DNA of 64,000 nucleotides from an uncultured beta proteobacterium (GCA_903920695.1 CAIXNB010000024.1:1-64000), one strand, 5' to 3'. Positions 55,310-64,000 are shown, counted from the stretch's first letter. The notes: a model not told the origin generated them from the sequence alone. Numbers and translations are program-made.

Positions 55310-57343
55310 ATGCTTTATTCACATCATTTCGACGTGATCGTCGTTGGCGGCGGCCATGCTGGAACCGAGGCGGCGTTGGCTGCGGCCCGAATGGGCTGCC
55401 AGACTTTGCTGCTGAGCCACAACATCGAGACCTTGGGTCAAATGAGTTGCAACCCGTCGATTGGCGGCATCGGCAAGGGGCATCTGGTCAAGGAGGTGGA
55501 TGCGCTGGGCGGTGCCATGGCGGTTGCCACGGACGAGAGCGGCATACAGTTTCGTATTCTGAACTCTAGCAAAGGTCCGGCGGTGCGAGCGACTCGCGCC
55601 CAAGCCGATCGCCTGCTGTACAAGGCAGCGATTCGCCATCGGCTGGAGAATCAGCCCAACTTGTGGCTTTTCCAGCAAGCGGTTGATGATTTGATGGTCG
55701 AGGGTGATCGGGTAGTGGGAGCTGTGACGCAGTCCGGGATCAAGTTTCGGTCCAGCACCGTGGTATTAACGGCGGGGACATTTCTGGATGGCAGGATTCA
55801 TGTTGGCTTGAATAACTATCCGGCAGGGCGGGCCGGGGATCCGCCAGCGATGAGTTTGAGCGCTCGCTTGAAGGAGTTGAAGTTGCCGCAAGGCCGACTG
55901 AAAACGGGTACCCCGCCGCGGCTTGATGGTCGATCAATTGATTTCAGCAAGTGCATTGAGCAACCCGGCGACGGCATGCCAGGTGGCATGAGTCAGCGCA
56001 TGCCGGTTTTCAGTTTCATGGGGCATGCTGAGCAGCACCCACAGCAAATGCCGTGTTGGCTGACTCATACCAACCAGCGCACGCACGACATCATCCGCAG
56101 CGGTTTTGATCGCAGCCCCATGTTCACAGGAAGGATTGAAGGCATTGGCCCACGCTATTGCCCGAGCGTGGAAGATAAGATCAATCGGTTTGCTGACAAG
56201 GACAGTCACCAGATTTTTCTGGAGCCGGAGGGCCTGACGACGCACGAGTACTACCCCAACGGCATTTCGACCAGTCTGCCCTTTGATATTCAGTACGCGT
56301 TGGTGCGTTCCATGACGGGTCTTGAGAACGCGCACATCCTGCGGCCTGGCTATGCCATTGAGTACGATTACTTTGACCCACAGCAACTCAAAAGCAGTTT
56401 TGAAACCAAGGTCATTAGCGGGCTTTTCTTCGCCGGACAGATTAATGGCACTACCGGTTACGAAGAAGCTGCGGCCCAGGGTCTGTTTGCGGGCGTCAAC
56501 GCCGCGTTGCAGGCGGGTGCGAAGACTGCGTGGTCGCAGGATAGCTGGTTGCCGGGGAGGGAGCAGGCCTATCTTGGCGTGATGGTGGATGATCTGATTA
56601 CCAAGGGCGTAACCGAGCCCTATCGCATGTTCACGAGTCGTGCCGAGTTTCGGTTGCAACTGCGCGAAGACAATGCCGACCAACGTTTGACCGAGGTGGG
56701 TCGCCAACTCGGTCTGGTTGATGACGTCCGCTGGGAAGCCTTTAATCGCAAACGCGATGCGGTTTCACGTGAAACAAAGCGTTTGCAGTCAATCTGGGTC
56801 AGTCCGCAGAATCTGACAGCGCAAGAGTCACAGAGGGTTCTGGGAAAGCCTGTTGAGCACGAGTACAGCCTAGCGAATTTGTTGCGTCGCCCGGATGTGA
56901 GTTATGCGCAACTCATGTCTCTCAATGGTGGGAAATATGCGAGTCAGGAGTTGGACGCCAGTGTTCCACGTGAATCCGATGCTGTTCTATCTGCCGGCCC
57001 GACCTTTGAGGCGGTGGTGATTGAGCAGGTTGAAGTCTTGGCCAAGTATTCTGGCTATATTGACCGTCAAAGAGAAGAGGTTAGTCGTACTGCGCATTAT
57101 GAAAACCTAAAACTGCCGGCTAACCTTGATTACCTGCAAGTGGATGCTCTAAGCATTGAAGTCAGACAAAAACTGCACCGGAACAAGCCCGAAACACTGG
57201 GGCAGGCTTCGCGCATTTCCGGAATTACCCCGGCAGCTATTTCTTTGCTGTTGGTCTACCTGAAGAAGAACAGGTTGCTGGAGTTCATCACGACTGCGAC
57301 GGGCGGGTCTGCTTGGTCGTCGCCGGATGAGGGGGTGGTTTAA
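55310..57343 (+). CDS. mnmG: tRNA U34 carboxymethylaminomethyl synthase, FAD subunit
   Basis: A 677-residue MnmG (GidA), which with MnmE modifies U34 of tRNAs reading NNA/NNG codons. [23 protein letters not shown] is the FAD loop; [62 protein letters not shown] and [17 protein letters not shown] are all diagnostic. ATG 55310 fits the family start. The stop shares its last base with the rsmG start (TAATG). Its coding sequence contains one clear and one weak ParB site. Confidence 0.97.
   Translation: MLYSHHFDVIVVGGGHAGTEAALAAARMGCQTLLLSHNIETLGQMSCNPSIGGIGKGHLVKEVDALGGAMAVATDESGIQFRILNSSKGPAVRATRAQADRLLYKAAIRHRLENQPNLWLFQQAVDDLMVEGDRVVGAVTQSGIKFRSSTVVLTAGTFLDGRIHVGLNNYPAGRAGDPPAMSLSARLKELKLPQGRLKTGTPPRLDGRSIDFSKCIEQPGDGMPGGMSQRMPVFSFMGHAEQHPQQMPCWLTHTNQRTHDIIRSGFDRSPMFTGRIEGIGPRYCPSVEDKINRFADKDSHQIFLEPEGLTTHEYYPNGISTSLPFDIQYALVRSMTGLENAHILRPGYAIEYDYFDPQQLKSSFETKVISGLFFAGQINGTTGYEEAAAQGLFAGVNAALQAGAKTAWSQDSWLPGREQAYLGVMVDDLITKGVTEPYRMFTSRAEFRLQLREDNADQRLTEVGRQLGLVDDVRWEAFNRKRDAVSRETKRLQSIWVSPQNLTAQESQRVLGKPVEHEYSLANLLRRPDVSYAQLMSLNGGKYASQELDASVPRESDAVLSAGPTFEAVVIEQVEVLAKYSGYIDRQREEVSRTAHYENLKLPANLDYLQVDALSIEVRQKLHRNKPETLGQASRISGITPAAISLLLVYLKKNRLLEFITTATGGSAWSSPDEGVV
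56761..56776. promoter_or_regulatory. parS centromere site inside mnmG
   Basis: GGTTTCACGTGAAACA differs by one base from the near-universal chromosomal parS TGTTTCACGTGAAACA and contains the full GTTTCACGTGAAAC palindrome. parB lies 3.4 kb away. Confidence 0.9.
56962..56977. promoter_or_regulatory. Degenerate parS-like site inside mnmG
   Basis: TGTTCCACGTGAATCC matches the parS consensus at 13 of 16 positions; the CCACGTGAA core remains. It could be a weak ParB site 200 bases from the strong one or chance. Confidence 0.35.
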
Positions 57344-58047
57344 TGCGAGCCTGGGAGGCGGAGTTGCGTGCGGGATTGATGGATCTGTCGCTGGTGCTGG
57401 GAGACTTGCAAATCAAGCAGCTTCTAGATTATCACGAGTTGATCCAAAAGTGGAACAAGGTCTATAACCTGACGGCCGTACGAAGTCCAGCAGAGATGCT
57501 GACACACCATTTGCTGGATAGTTTGGCGGTTGTTGGGCCTTTGCGCTTGGCCTTGCGCAAGTTTGTCCGACACCCCGGGGTGCAAGTTGAAGGTGACGCG
57601 AAGCTTGATGCTTCGCCGGCGCGTCTGCTTGACGTTGGATCGGGCGCCGGTTTGCCTGGTGTTGTGATTGCCATTTGCTTCCCAGATGTGTTGGTGGATT
57701 GCGTCGATGCCGTAGCCAAGAAGGCTGCTTTTGTTCGGCAGGCCGCGCTGACCCTCGGCCTGTCCAATCTGCGAGGCTTGCACGCGCGCGTGGAAAGTTT
57801 GACCGATCAGTACGATGTCATTAGTTCCCGTGCCTTTGCCTCCCTTGGCGACTTCACTGGCTGGTCAGTCGCAGCGCGGCGAGAAGGTGGCGTCTGGCTC
57901 GCCATGAAGGGCAAGGATCCCGCTGACGAGATAGCAGCCTTGCCTGCAAGTGTCGTGGTGTTTCACGTGGAACAGCTTTCCGTTCCCGGACTTGAAGCCG
58001 AGCGTTGCATTGTCTGGATGAGAAAAGCCCTGTTGGCACTGGATTGA
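57343..58047 (+). CDS. rsmG: 16S rRNA (guanine527-N7)-methyltransferase
   Basis: A 234-residue RsmG (GidB). LLDYHELIQKWNKVYNLTAVR, the SAM motif LLDVGSGAGLPGVVIAICFPD, VDAVAKKAAFVRQAA and the SSRAFASLGDF segment are diagnostic. About 20 residues between LRLALRKF and ARLLDVG (RHPGVQVEGDAKLDASP) are an insertion compared with most RsmG. One-base overlap with mnmG. A ParB site lies in its 3' part. Confidence 0.96.
   Translation: MRAWEAELRAGLMDLSLVLGDLQIKQLLDYHELIQKWNKVYNLTAVRSPAEMLTHHLLDSLAVVGPLRLALRKFVRHPGVQVEGDAKLDASPARLLDVGSGAGLPGVVIAICFPDVLVDCVDAVAKKAAFVRQAALTLGLSNLRGLHARVESLTDQYDVISSRAFASLGDFTGWSVAARREGGVWLAMKGKDPADEIAALPASVVVFHVEQLSVPGLEAERCIVWMRKALLALD
57959..57974. promoter_or_regulatory. 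parS centromere site inside rsmG
   Basis: TGTTTCACGTGGAACA, one mismatch to consensus parS, encoding VFHVEQL within rsmG. It is 785 bases before the parA start. Confidence 0.88.
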
Positions 58048-58102
58048 AAGTATCGGGAAAACATGCCGTAAACTGCGTGCTTATCCATCGAGAAAAGAAT
58101 CC

Positions 58103-58717
58103 ATGTTTGGCATAGTCGACTATGGCGCATTTGTCATCGCAATCATTGTTTTCTTGTTGATTCCTGGTCCGGGAAATCTGGCCTTGATCACATCCACGGG
58201 CAAGGGTGGCATCGGGGGTGGTTTGGGTGCGACCTTTGGCGTTATTTTTGGCGACCAAGTTTTGATGTGGCTTGCCGTCGCCGGCGTCGCTGCATTGCTC
58301 AGCACCTATCCGGCTGCATTCAATGCAGTGCAGTGGATGGGCGCAGCCTACCTGGCCTGGTTGGGTGGCAAGATGGTTTTGGCAAAGGCCGGGTCCGCAC
58401 CCGTGCTGCAAATCAGGCCGCATCACTACCTTCGCCAAGCGTTCATGATCACCTTGCTCAACCCGAAGGCGATTGTTTTTTACATGGCATTCTTTCCCTT
58501 GTTCGTGGATCCGGCCCGACATCAGGGTTTGGCAAGCTTTGCTTTCATGGCTGTAACCATCGCTGTTTTGACCTTTGCCTATGGCCTGACGGTGGTCTTG
58601 TTGACGCATTTTCTGGCTGAGCGTTTGCGCGCGAACCCACGGATATCAGGAACGCTGCAAAAACTCGCCGGCGTGTTCCTGATCGGCTTTGGCGTCAAGC
58701 TGGCGCTAGCGCACTGA
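58103..58717 (+). CDS. LysE/RhtB family amino-acid exporter
   Basis: A 204-residue inner-membrane protein with six helices. It has the family opening FVIAIIVFLLIPGPGNLALITSTGKGGIGGGLGATFGVIFGD and the central FNAVQWMGAAYLAWLGGKM, LLNPKAIVFYMAFFPLFV. RhtB-type proteins export amino acids such as threonine or homoserine; the substrate here is unknown. Located between rsmG and parA, same strand. Confidence 0.92.
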   Translation: MFGIVDYGAFVIAIIVFLLIPGPGNLALITSTGKGGIGGGLGATFGVIFGDQVLMWLAVAGVAALLSTYPAAFNAVQWMGAAYLAWLGGKMVLAKAGSAPVLQIRPHHYLRQAFMITLLNPKAIVFYMAFFPLFVDPARHQGLASFAFMAVTIAVLTFAYGLTVVLLTHFLAERLRANPRISGTLQKLAGVFLIGFGVKLALAH

Positions 58718-58758
58718 TTGCCAACCCCGATTCTCATGTCACCTCAGGCAGGCACTCC

Positions 58759-59544
58759 ATGACCAAAATATTTTGCATCGCCAATCAAAAGGGCGGTGTC
58801 GGCAAGACCACCACTGCTGTTAATCTCGCCGCGGGTCTGGCTCAGGTCGGCCAGCGCGTTCTGCTGGTCGACCTTGACCCGCAAGGCAATGCCACCATGG
58901 GATCGGGCGTGGACAAGCGCGGACTGGTCCTCACGATTTACGACGTGCTGCTCGAATCCGCCTCGGTGGCAGAAGCGCGCGTCAAGAGTGACAAATTGAT
59001 CGAGGCCGGTTGTAGCTATGACGTCCTGGGCGCCAACCGTGAATTGACGGGGGCGGAAGTCGAACTGGTTGACGTTGAGCGCCGCGAAAAGCGCCTCAAA
59101 CAGGCGCTGGAAGAGGTGCGAAAGGACTATGATTTCATTTTGATCGACTGTCCGCCGTCATTGTCGATGTTGACCCTCAATGGCCTGTGTTGCGCGCATG
59201 GTGTGATCGTTCCGATGCAGTGCGAGTACTTTGCATTGGAGGGTCTCACAGATCTCGTCAACACCATCAAGCAGGTGCATGCCAATCTGAACAAGGATTT
59301 GCTCATCATTGGCTTGCTACGCGTTATGTTTGACCCGCGCATCACCTTGCAGCAGCAGGTGAGCGAGCAACTTAAGAACCATTTTGGCGACAAGGTATTC
59401 AATACCGTCATTCCCCGCAACGTGCGTTTGGCCGAAGCCCCCAGCTACGGTGTTCCAGGGGTGGTGTTTGACCCCTCAAGCAAGGGTGCGCAGGCATTTG
59501 TGGCATTTGCCCGCGAAATAGTGGAACGCATTGACAAGATGTAG
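58759..59544 (+). CDS. parA: Chromosome-partitioning ATPase ParA (Soj)
   Basis: A 261-residue ParA/Soj ATPase. The deviant Walker A is IANQKGGVGKTTTAVNLA, VLLVDLDPQGNATMGSG holds the catalytic/Walker A' Asp, DFILIDCPPSLSMLTLN is Walker B. It lacks an N-terminal DNA-binding domain, so it is the chromosomal type. It moves ParB-parS complexes during origin segregation. Stands in the order parA - small hydrolase - parB. Confidence 0.97.
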   Translation: MTKIFCIANQKGGVGKTTTAVNLAAGLAQVGQRVLLVDLDPQGNATMGSGVDKRGLVLTIYDVLLESASVAEARVKSDKLIEAGCSYDVLGANRELTGAEVELVDVERREKRLKQALEEVRKDYDFILIDCPPSLSMLTLNGLCCAHGVIVPMQCEYFALEGLTDLVNTIKQVHANLNKDLLIIGLLRVMFDPRITLQQQVSEQLKNHFGDKVFNTVIPRNVRLAEAPSYGVPGVVFDPSSKGAQAFVAFAREIVERIDKM

Positions 59545-59582
59545 CCTAATCCGGTGTCCTCATAACCTGAAAATTGCAATTA

Positions 59583-59599
59583 GCTATCAAAATAGTAGC
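59583..59599. repeat. Short inverted repeat before the hydrolase gene
   Basis: GCTATCAAAATAGTAGC, with imperfect arms around AAAA, ends three bases before ATG 59602. I recall similar AT-rich short dyads being common between genes in this bacterial family. It could also fold over the ribosome-binding region. Confidence 0.3.
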
Positions 59600-59601
59600 A
59601 A

Positions 59602-60174
59602 ATGAAAGCAGCCAATATTTTGATTTTGCCGGGCTGGCAGAATTCTGGCCCGGACCACTGGCAAAGCCGGTGGGAGCGCTTGCACGGCTATCGGCGGGTT
59701 GATCAGCATGACTGGATGCGCCCACTGCGTGGCGACTGGATTGCCCAGCTGGAAGATGTCTTGTTGCAGGGTGTTGAGCCGGCGATTCTTGTGGCGCACA
59801 GCCTGGGCTGCCTTTTGGTAGCGGCGTGGGCGACGCATTCGCACAACACGCATCTTGTCAGTGCCGCGTTGCTGGTGGCGCCGGGAGATGCAGACCGCGA
59901 GGAACTGCGCCCGGTTCTCGCCAGTTGGTCGCCCATTGCCCTGCAAGGTCTGCCTTTCAAGAGCATTTTGCTCGGTAGCCGCAATGACCCCTACTGTAAT
60001 GAAGCGCGGGCCCGCGAGTTCGCCTGTGCCTGGGGCTCCGACTACATTGATGCTGGCCATCTAGGCCATATCAATGCTGAATCGGGTCTCGGTGATTGGC
60101 AGGCTGGACATGCTCTATTGCAGCGCCTGGCGTCTCAACCGCATCACTCAACATCTGCTCAGCAAGAGAATTAA
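59602..60174 (+). CDS. RBBP9/YdeN family serine hydrolase
   Basis: A 190-residue alpha/beta hydrolase: NILILPGWQNSGPDHWQSRWE at the start, the nucleophile elbow VAHSLGCLLVAAW (Ser), LVAPGDADRE, SRNDPYCNEARA (Asp region) and GHLGHINAESGLGDW (His). This is the RBBP9/YdeN pattern; natural substrates are unknown. It is inserted between parA and parB, with the parB start only 13 bases beyond its stop. Confidence 0.9.
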   Translation: MKAANILILPGWQNSGPDHWQSRWERLHGYRRVDQHDWMRPLRGDWIAQLEDVLLQGVEPAILVAHSLGCLLVAAWATHSHNTHLVSAALLVAPGDADREELRPVLASWSPIALQGLPFKSILLGSRNDPYCNEARAREFACAWGSDYIDAGHLGHINAESGLGDWQAGHALLQRLASQPHHSTSAQQEN

Positions 60175-60187
60175 CGAGGACAATTCA

Positions 60188-61129
60188 ATGGTCACCAAAA
60201 AACCCAAAGGCCTGGGCCGCGGACTCGAAGCGCTGCTCGGTCCAAAAGTCAATGAAACGGCATCATTTGATGCGGCCAATGGTGGCACCGAAAGTCCCGG
60301 TTTGCCCGCGTCGCTTTTGCTGACCGACATGTTGCCCGGCATGTACCAACCTCGGACCCGCATGGACGAAGGCGCCCTGTACGAACTGGCGGAATCGATC
60401 AAGGCCCAGGGCATCCTGCAACCCATCCTGGTGCGTCGACTCCGTGATGGCGAGAATGTTGGCAAGTACGAAATCATTGCCGGTGAGCGCCGTTTTCGTG
60501 CTGCCAAGCTGGCCGGACTCGACACTGTGCCGGTGTTGGTACGCGATGTTTCGAATGAAGCCGCGGCCGCCATGGCGCTGATTGAGAACATCCAACGTGA
60601 AGACCTTAATCCGCTGGAAGAAGCGCAAGGCTTGCAGCGTCTCATCAAAGAATTCGGACTGACTCATGAACAGGCGGCCCAAGCCGTGGGACGATCCCGC
60701 AGCGCAGCCAGTAATTTGCTGCGCCTGCTCAATCTGGCTGATCCCGTGCAAACCATGTTGATGGCGGGCGATCTTGACATGGGTCACGCCCGTGCCCTGC
60801 TGGTTCTGGACCGTGCGACCCAGATCACGGCAGCCAGTCAGATCAGCGCTCGCAAGATGTCGGTGCGGGAAGCCGAGAGTCTGGCCAAAAAGCTCAGTGC
60901 GGAATTCAATCTGACGTCGGTCAAACCGAAAAAAGAGAAATCTCGCGACATCAAGCGGGTCGAAGAAGAGCTGTCCGATCTGCTCACAGCCGAAGTCGAA
61001 ATCAGGGTCAAAAAACGCGTCAAGCGGGCTGGACGACTCGAGGAAATGGGCGAGCTGGCAATCCGGTTTGGCTCGCTCGACGAACTCAATGGCTTGATCG
61101 ACAAGCTAACGCGCGGCGCGACGCGTTAA
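60188..61129 (+). CDS. parB: Chromosome-partitioning protein ParB (Spo0J)
   Basis: A 313-residue ParB. Order: GLGRGLEALLG (ParA-activating N-terminus), CTPase domain with GERRFRAAKLAG and ENIQREDLNPLEEAQGLQRL, helix-turn-helix GLTHEQAAQAVGRSRSAASNLLRLLNL, and C-terminal dimerisation region. It clamps onto parS sites, two good copies of which lie 2-3.5 kb upstream. ATG 60188 begins the ParA-interaction motif. Confidence 0.97.
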   Translation: MVTKKPKGLGRGLEALLGPKVNETASFDAANGGTESPGLPASLLLTDMLPGMYQPRTRMDEGALYELAESIKAQGILQPILVRRLRDGENVGKYEIIAGERRFRAAKLAGLDTVPVLVRDVSNEAAAAMALIENIQREDLNPLEEAQGLQRLIKEFGLTHEQAAQAVGRSRSAASNLLRLLNLADPVQTMLMAGDLDMGHARALLVLDRATQITAASQISARKMSVREAESLAKKLSAEFNLTSVKPKKEKSRDIKRVEEELSDLLTAEVEIRVKKRVKRAGRLEEMGELAIRFGSLDELNGLIDKLTRGATR

Positions 61130-61156
61130 TCAGCAAACCGCTCACACGTCCGCGAC

Positions 61157-61187
61157 AGCGCGGTTAGTTGCAGCGCGCAACCGCGCT
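61157..61187. terminator. GC-rich hairpin between convergent genes
   Basis: AGCGCGGTT (61157-61165) pairs with AACCGCGCT (61179-61187), nine base pairs with a 13-base loop, between the ends of parB and the FAD oxidase gene. There is no T run, so termination efficiency is uncertain. Confidence 0.45.
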
Positions 61188-62604
61188 ACAGCGTGAAGAT
61201 CTTGCCCGGGTTCATGATGTTCTTCGGGTCGAGCGCTCGTTTGATGCTGCGCATCATGTCGACCGCTCCGTTGCCAGTTTCTGAAACCAGAAAATCCATC
61301 TTGTGCAGGCCGACGCCATGTTCACCGGTACAGGTGCCCTCCAGACGCAGCGCGCGCGCCACCAGGGAATGGTTCAGCTTTTCTGCGATCTCGCGCTCTT
61401 CCGGTTTACTCGGGTCGAGCAAATAGCCAAAGTGAAAGTTACCGTCGCCAACGTGGCCGACCAGGAAGTAGGGGATACCGCTGGCGTCTGCTTCGGCCAC
61501 CGAATCGAGCAGGCAGTCTGCCAAGCGCGAGATTGGGACGCAGGTATCGGTTGAGATGGCACGGCACCCGGGCTTGGACTGAATCGCAGCGAAGTAAGCG
61601 TTGTGGCGGGCCGTCCATAGGCGCGTTCGTTCTTCTGGTGTCGTGGCCCATTCGAACGCATTGCCGCCAAACTCGGTCGCAATTTCCTGCACTGACTCGG
61701 CTTGCTCCTTGACGCTGGCGGGTGAGCCGTGAAACTCCATCAGCAGCAAAGGTTCTTCCCGCAGTCCCAGCTTGGCATAGGCGTTGACCATGCGCACGGT
61801 CTTGCCGTCTATCAGCTCGACCCGCGCAATGGGAATGCCGAGTTGGATGATCTGAATCGTGCTGCGCACCGCAGCCTCAATGCTGGGGAAGGAGCAAATG
61901 GCCGCCGAGATCGCCTCGGGCAGTGGGTAGAGCTTGACCGTCACTTCGGTGATCACGCCCAGCGTCCCTTCGGAGCCTACCAGCAGGCGCGTCAGGTCAT
62001 AGCCGGCGCTGCTTTTTTTGGCACGGGTACCGGTACGGATGACCTCGCCGCTCGCTGTCACCACCTCCAGCGCGAGTACGTTCTCGCGCATGGTGCCGTA
62101 GCGCACGGCGTTGGTGCCGCTGGCCCGGGTTGCACTCATTCCCCCCAGTGTGGCGTCGGCGCCGGGGTCAATCGGAAAGAACAGACCGGTGGATTTAACC
62201 GCTTCATTGACTTGCTTGCGCGTGACGCCGGCCTGCACTGTGACCGTCAGGTCTTCGGCATTGATGGAGAGCACCTGGTTCATGCGGCTCACATCAATGC
62301 TGATGCCGCCTTGAACCGCCAGCAGATGACCTTCGAGCGAGGTGCCAACGCCAAACGGGATTACCGGTACATTGAACTGGCTGGCGAGCTTGACGGCGTC
62401 CGCCACGTCCTGTGTGCTTTGGGCAAATACCACGGCCGCTGGCGGTGGTGCCTCGAACGAGGACTCATCGCGGCCATGTTGCTCACGCACCACCAGAGCT
62501 GTTGAGTACTGCTCGGAAAAACGGTTCTTCAGCGCGTCCATCAGCGCCGCTGGCACTTCGCGTGGCTGGATGACGGGGACAAGATGCGAGGCCTGGGTAT
62601 TCAT
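61186..62604 (-). CDS. GlcD/D-lactate-dehydrogenase-type FAD-linked oxidase
   Basis: A 472-residue FAD enzyme of the VAO/PCMH fold. VIPFGVGTSLEGHLLAVQGGISIDVSRMN, the ADATLGGMSATRASGTNAVRYGTMRENVLALEVV flavin segment, TGTRAKKSSAGYDLTRLLVGSEGTLGVITE, and the C-terminal GTCTGEHGVGLHKMDFL / KRALDPKNIMNPGKIF are characteristic of D-2-hydroxyacid dehydrogenases and GlcD. The substrate is probably D-lactate, glycolate or a related 2-hydroxy acid. ATG 62604 is chosen; TTG 62616 in frame has no ribosome site. Convergent with parB. Confidence 0.92.
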   Translation of the reverse strand: MNTQASHLVPVIQPREVPAALMDALKNRFSEQYSTALVVREQHGRDESSFEAPPPAAVVFAQSTQDVADAVKLASQFNVPVIPFGVGTSLEGHLLAVQGGISIDVSRMNQVLSINAEDLTVTVQAGVTRKQVNEAVKSTGLFFPIDPGADATLGGMSATRASGTNAVRYGTMRENVLALEVVTASGEVIRTGTRAKKSSAGYDLTRLLVGSEGTLGVITEVTVKLYPLPEAISAAICSFPSIEAAVRSTIQIIQLGIPIARVELIDGKTVRMVNAYAKLGLREEPLLLMEFHGSPASVKEQAESVQEIATEFGGNAFEWATTPEERTRLWTARHNAYFAAIQSKPGCRAISTDTCVPISRLADCLLDSVAEADASGIPYFLVGHVGDGNFHFGYLLDPSKPEEREIAEKLNHSLVARALRLEGTCTGEHGVGLHKMDFLVSETGNGAVDMMRSIKRALDPKNIMNPGKIFTL

Positions 62605-62708
62605 GGGTACTTTCAACGAAAGGAGGACAAGGTTCTTCTGCGGCTTGTCCCGGAAAATTGCAGACCTGTATTTTGCTGCAACAATAGGCCGAAAACAGGA
62701 GCTTCATT

Positions 62709-63284
62709 ATGGGACAACGACTGACGCAGATCGCCACCCGCACCGGTGACGATGGCAGCACCGGCTTGGGCGACAACACCCGCGTCTCGAAGAACAGCTT
62801 GCGTGTGCATGCGATGGGCGATGTTGATGAACTCAACTCCAACATCGGTGTCTTGCTGTGCGAAGACATGCCAGCCCCGGTGCGCAGCTTGTTGGTTGAA
62901 ATTCAACATCAGCTCTTCAACCTGGGCGGCGAGTTGTCGATTCCTGGTTTTGAACTGCTCAAGGCTGAGGCGGTGCTGGCGCTGGACGCTGCTTTGGCCG
63001 AGCACAACCAGGTATTGCCGCGCCTGCAGGAATTCATTTTGCCGGCCGGTACCCGCGCTGCGGCACAAGCCCATGTCTGTCGCACCGTGGCACGGCGCGC
63101 CGAGCGCGCGGTGGTAGCGCTGGAAGCGCAGGACGCGTTGCAGGACACGCCACGCCAATACCTGAACCGTTTGTCCGATCTGCTGTTTGTACTGGCCCGC
63201 GTGCTTAACCGCTACCGCCCTGATGGCACGGTCGGCGACGACGTGTATTGGCGCAGCGAACGCTTGGCCCGCGGCGATACCTGA
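62709..63284 (+). CDS. PduO-type cob(I)alamin adenosyltransferase
   Basis: A 191-residue ATP:cob(I)alamin adenosyltransferase that makes adenosylcobalamin. The ATP site TRTGDDGSTGLGDNTRVSK, DVDELNSNIGVLL, the cobalamin-side FILPAGTRAAAQAHVCRTVARRAERAVV and LNRLSDLLFVLARVLNR are all present. It is divergent from the FAD oxidase gene. Its 3' end overlaps the convergent thioesterase gene by 80 bases. Confidence 0.95.
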   Translation: MGQRLTQIATRTGDDGSTGLGDNTRVSKNSLRVHAMGDVDELNSNIGVLLCEDMPAPVRSLLVEIQHQLFNLGGELSIPGFELLKAEAVLALDAALAEHNQVLPRLQEFILPAGTRAAAQAHVCRTVARRAERAVVALEAQDALQDTPRQYLNRLSDLLFVLARVLNRYRPDGTVGDDVYWRSERLARGDT

Positions 63285-63663
63285 ACACGCCGCCGGCATC
63301 GTTGTGCATGTCAATCTGCCAGACGTGGGTGGTGCGGCCGAGGTGGACCGGGCGCGCAATACCGGTGACCCATCCATTTGTCGTGCCCTTGATGTGATTG
63401 GCGTTGATGTCGAGTCCCACGGCGCGGTGGCCATTGCGGTTGGAGTAGGCTGCGCCGCAAGACCCCAGGGTCTCGGCCAGCACCACGCTGACGCCGCCAT
63501 GAAGCAAGCCATAGGGTTGGCGCGTCCGCTGGTCAACTGGCACGCGAGCCCGAATGAAGTCATCACCAACCTCAAGAAATTCGATGCCGAGTCGTGCCAC
63601 TGCAGTGTCGATGTGAACGCCTGTAAGTTCTTCGACGGACAGGGCTTTGTTCCAGATGCGCAT
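63205..63663 (-). CDS. PaaI/YdiI-type hotdog thioesterase with replaced C-terminus
   Basis: A 152-residue hotdog-fold acyl-CoA thioesterase: IEFLEVGDDFIRARVPVDQRTRQPYGLLHGGVSVVLAETLGS holds the HGG loop and catalytic Glu, GLDINANHIKGT and VWQIDMHNDAG follow. In relatives the last strand continues with a Cys/Ser-x-Arg-Leu-Thr pattern. Here the frame runs on into the complement of the cobalamin gene and gives an arginine-rich tail (FRYRRGPSVRCANTRRRR). The final strand is therefore missing or substituted. The core is intact, but stability and activity are uncertain. ATG 63663 gives the standard start. Confidence 0.78.
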   Translation of the reverse strand: MRIWNKALSVEELTGVHIDTAVARLGIEFLEVGDDFIRARVPVDQRTRQPYGLLHGGVSVVLAETLGSCGAAYSNRNGHRAVGLDINANHIKGTTNGWVTGIARPVHLGRTTHVWQIDMHNDAGGVFRYRRGPSVRCANTRRRRPCHQGGSG

Positions 63664-63776
63664 TGATGTTCCGATTAGAAAGTTGACGGGAACTATAAGC
63701 AAATGGAAGGTCGGCCGCTGTCATACAAGGGTCAGTCGCTATTGTTAATGAGGGCAAAACCGGATTAACCTTGGGC

Positions 63777-64000
63777 ATGACGCAAGCTGCCAAGCCACCC
63801 TGTATTCCCCAGATTCGCCTGTACCAAGACTGGTTGCGCTCGCAACGCGGCCTGTCGTTTGATTCCTATGATGCGCTGTGGCGCTGGTCGACCAACGATC
63901 TGGACGCATTCTGGCGAAGCATCTGGGATTATTTCGAGTTGCAATCGCCCACGGCCTATCGCGTCGTGTGCGACGGTGCGCCCATGCCGCACACCCGGTG
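63777..64000 (+). CDS. Acetoacetyl-CoA synthetase-like acyl-CoA ligase, 5' part
   Basis: The first 74 codons of a gene running off the window. IRLYQDWLRSQRGLSFDSYDALWRWSTNDLDAFWRSIWDYFELQSPT is the ACAS_N-type N-terminus seen in acetoacetate-CoA ligases and related acetyl/propionyl-CoA synthetases. ATG 63777 starts the homologous region. Divergent from the thioesterase. The substrate cannot be judged from this part. Confidence 0.85.
   Translation, partial: MTQAAKPPCIPQIRLYQDWLRSQRGLSFDSYDALWRWSTNDLDAFWRSIWDYFELQSPTAYRVVCDGAPMPHTR

Overview
The window is a GC-rich bacterial chromosome segment. Gene content (betaproteobacterial-type mnmG-rsmG-parA-parB block, NnrU, DUF2788, DUF2189, a nitrous oxide-stimulated-promoter protein, several LIV-type transporter genes mixed with acyl-CoA genes) points to Burkholderiales, most likely Comamonadaceae of the Rhodoferax/Polaromonas kind. 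That placement is inference from gene style, not from a search.

Layout. 0-0.6 kb: decayed remnants of an McrB-like restriction gene. 0.6-2 kb: membrane diguanylate cyclase fused to a haemerythrin oxygen-sensing domain. 2.3-5.6 kb: fused double acyl-CoA dehydrogenase plus a nitronate-monooxygenase-type flavoprotein. 6.1-17 kb: a long leftward series (thiolase, complete LIV-type ABC transporter, acyl-CoA ligase, APH-type kinase, ACAD10/11-type dehydrogenase, enoyl-CoA hydratase), with a divergent hydratase/dehydrogenase pair to 19.2 kb. 19.2-32.6 kb: an unrelated block (DUF4143 ATPase, GDPD, D,D-carboxypeptidase, broken HigB-like toxin with an attC-like hairpin, HlyD/RbbA/YhhJ exporter, Fe-alcohol dehydrogenase divergent from an acyl-ACP-reductase-like protein). 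32.6-42 kb: the acyl-CoA genes resume (SDR, TesB thioesterase, CaiB transferase, dehydrogenase, hydratase, MFS) around a MalT-type LuxR regulator. 42-49 kb: housekeeping and stress genes. 49-52.4 kb: copper module (copZ-cueR divergent from copA). 52.4-52.7 kb: AT-rich, DnaA-box-rich segment that looks like the chromosomal origin. 53-64 kb: aldehyde dehydrogenase, Crp/Fnr regulator, mnmG, rsmG, LysE, parA, hydrolase, parB, FAD oxidase, cobalamin adenosyltransferase, thioesterase and the start of an acetoacetyl-CoA synthetase-like gene.

How it works together. A 16-bp sequence with consensus YCGTC-NN-TTY-N-GACGA occurs six times. It lies about 65-100 bp upstream of, and in the same orientation relative to, the first genes of six acyl-CoA transcription units (SBP, thiolase, hydratase, SDR, TesB, CaiB), and I did not see it in front of the unrelated genes between them. 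The MalT-like activator at 34675-37392 is the obvious candidate to bind it. This would make the two halves one carboxylic-acid uptake and degradation regulon. Its kinase plus ACAD10/11-type pair resembles the 4-hydroxyacid (levulinate-type) route.
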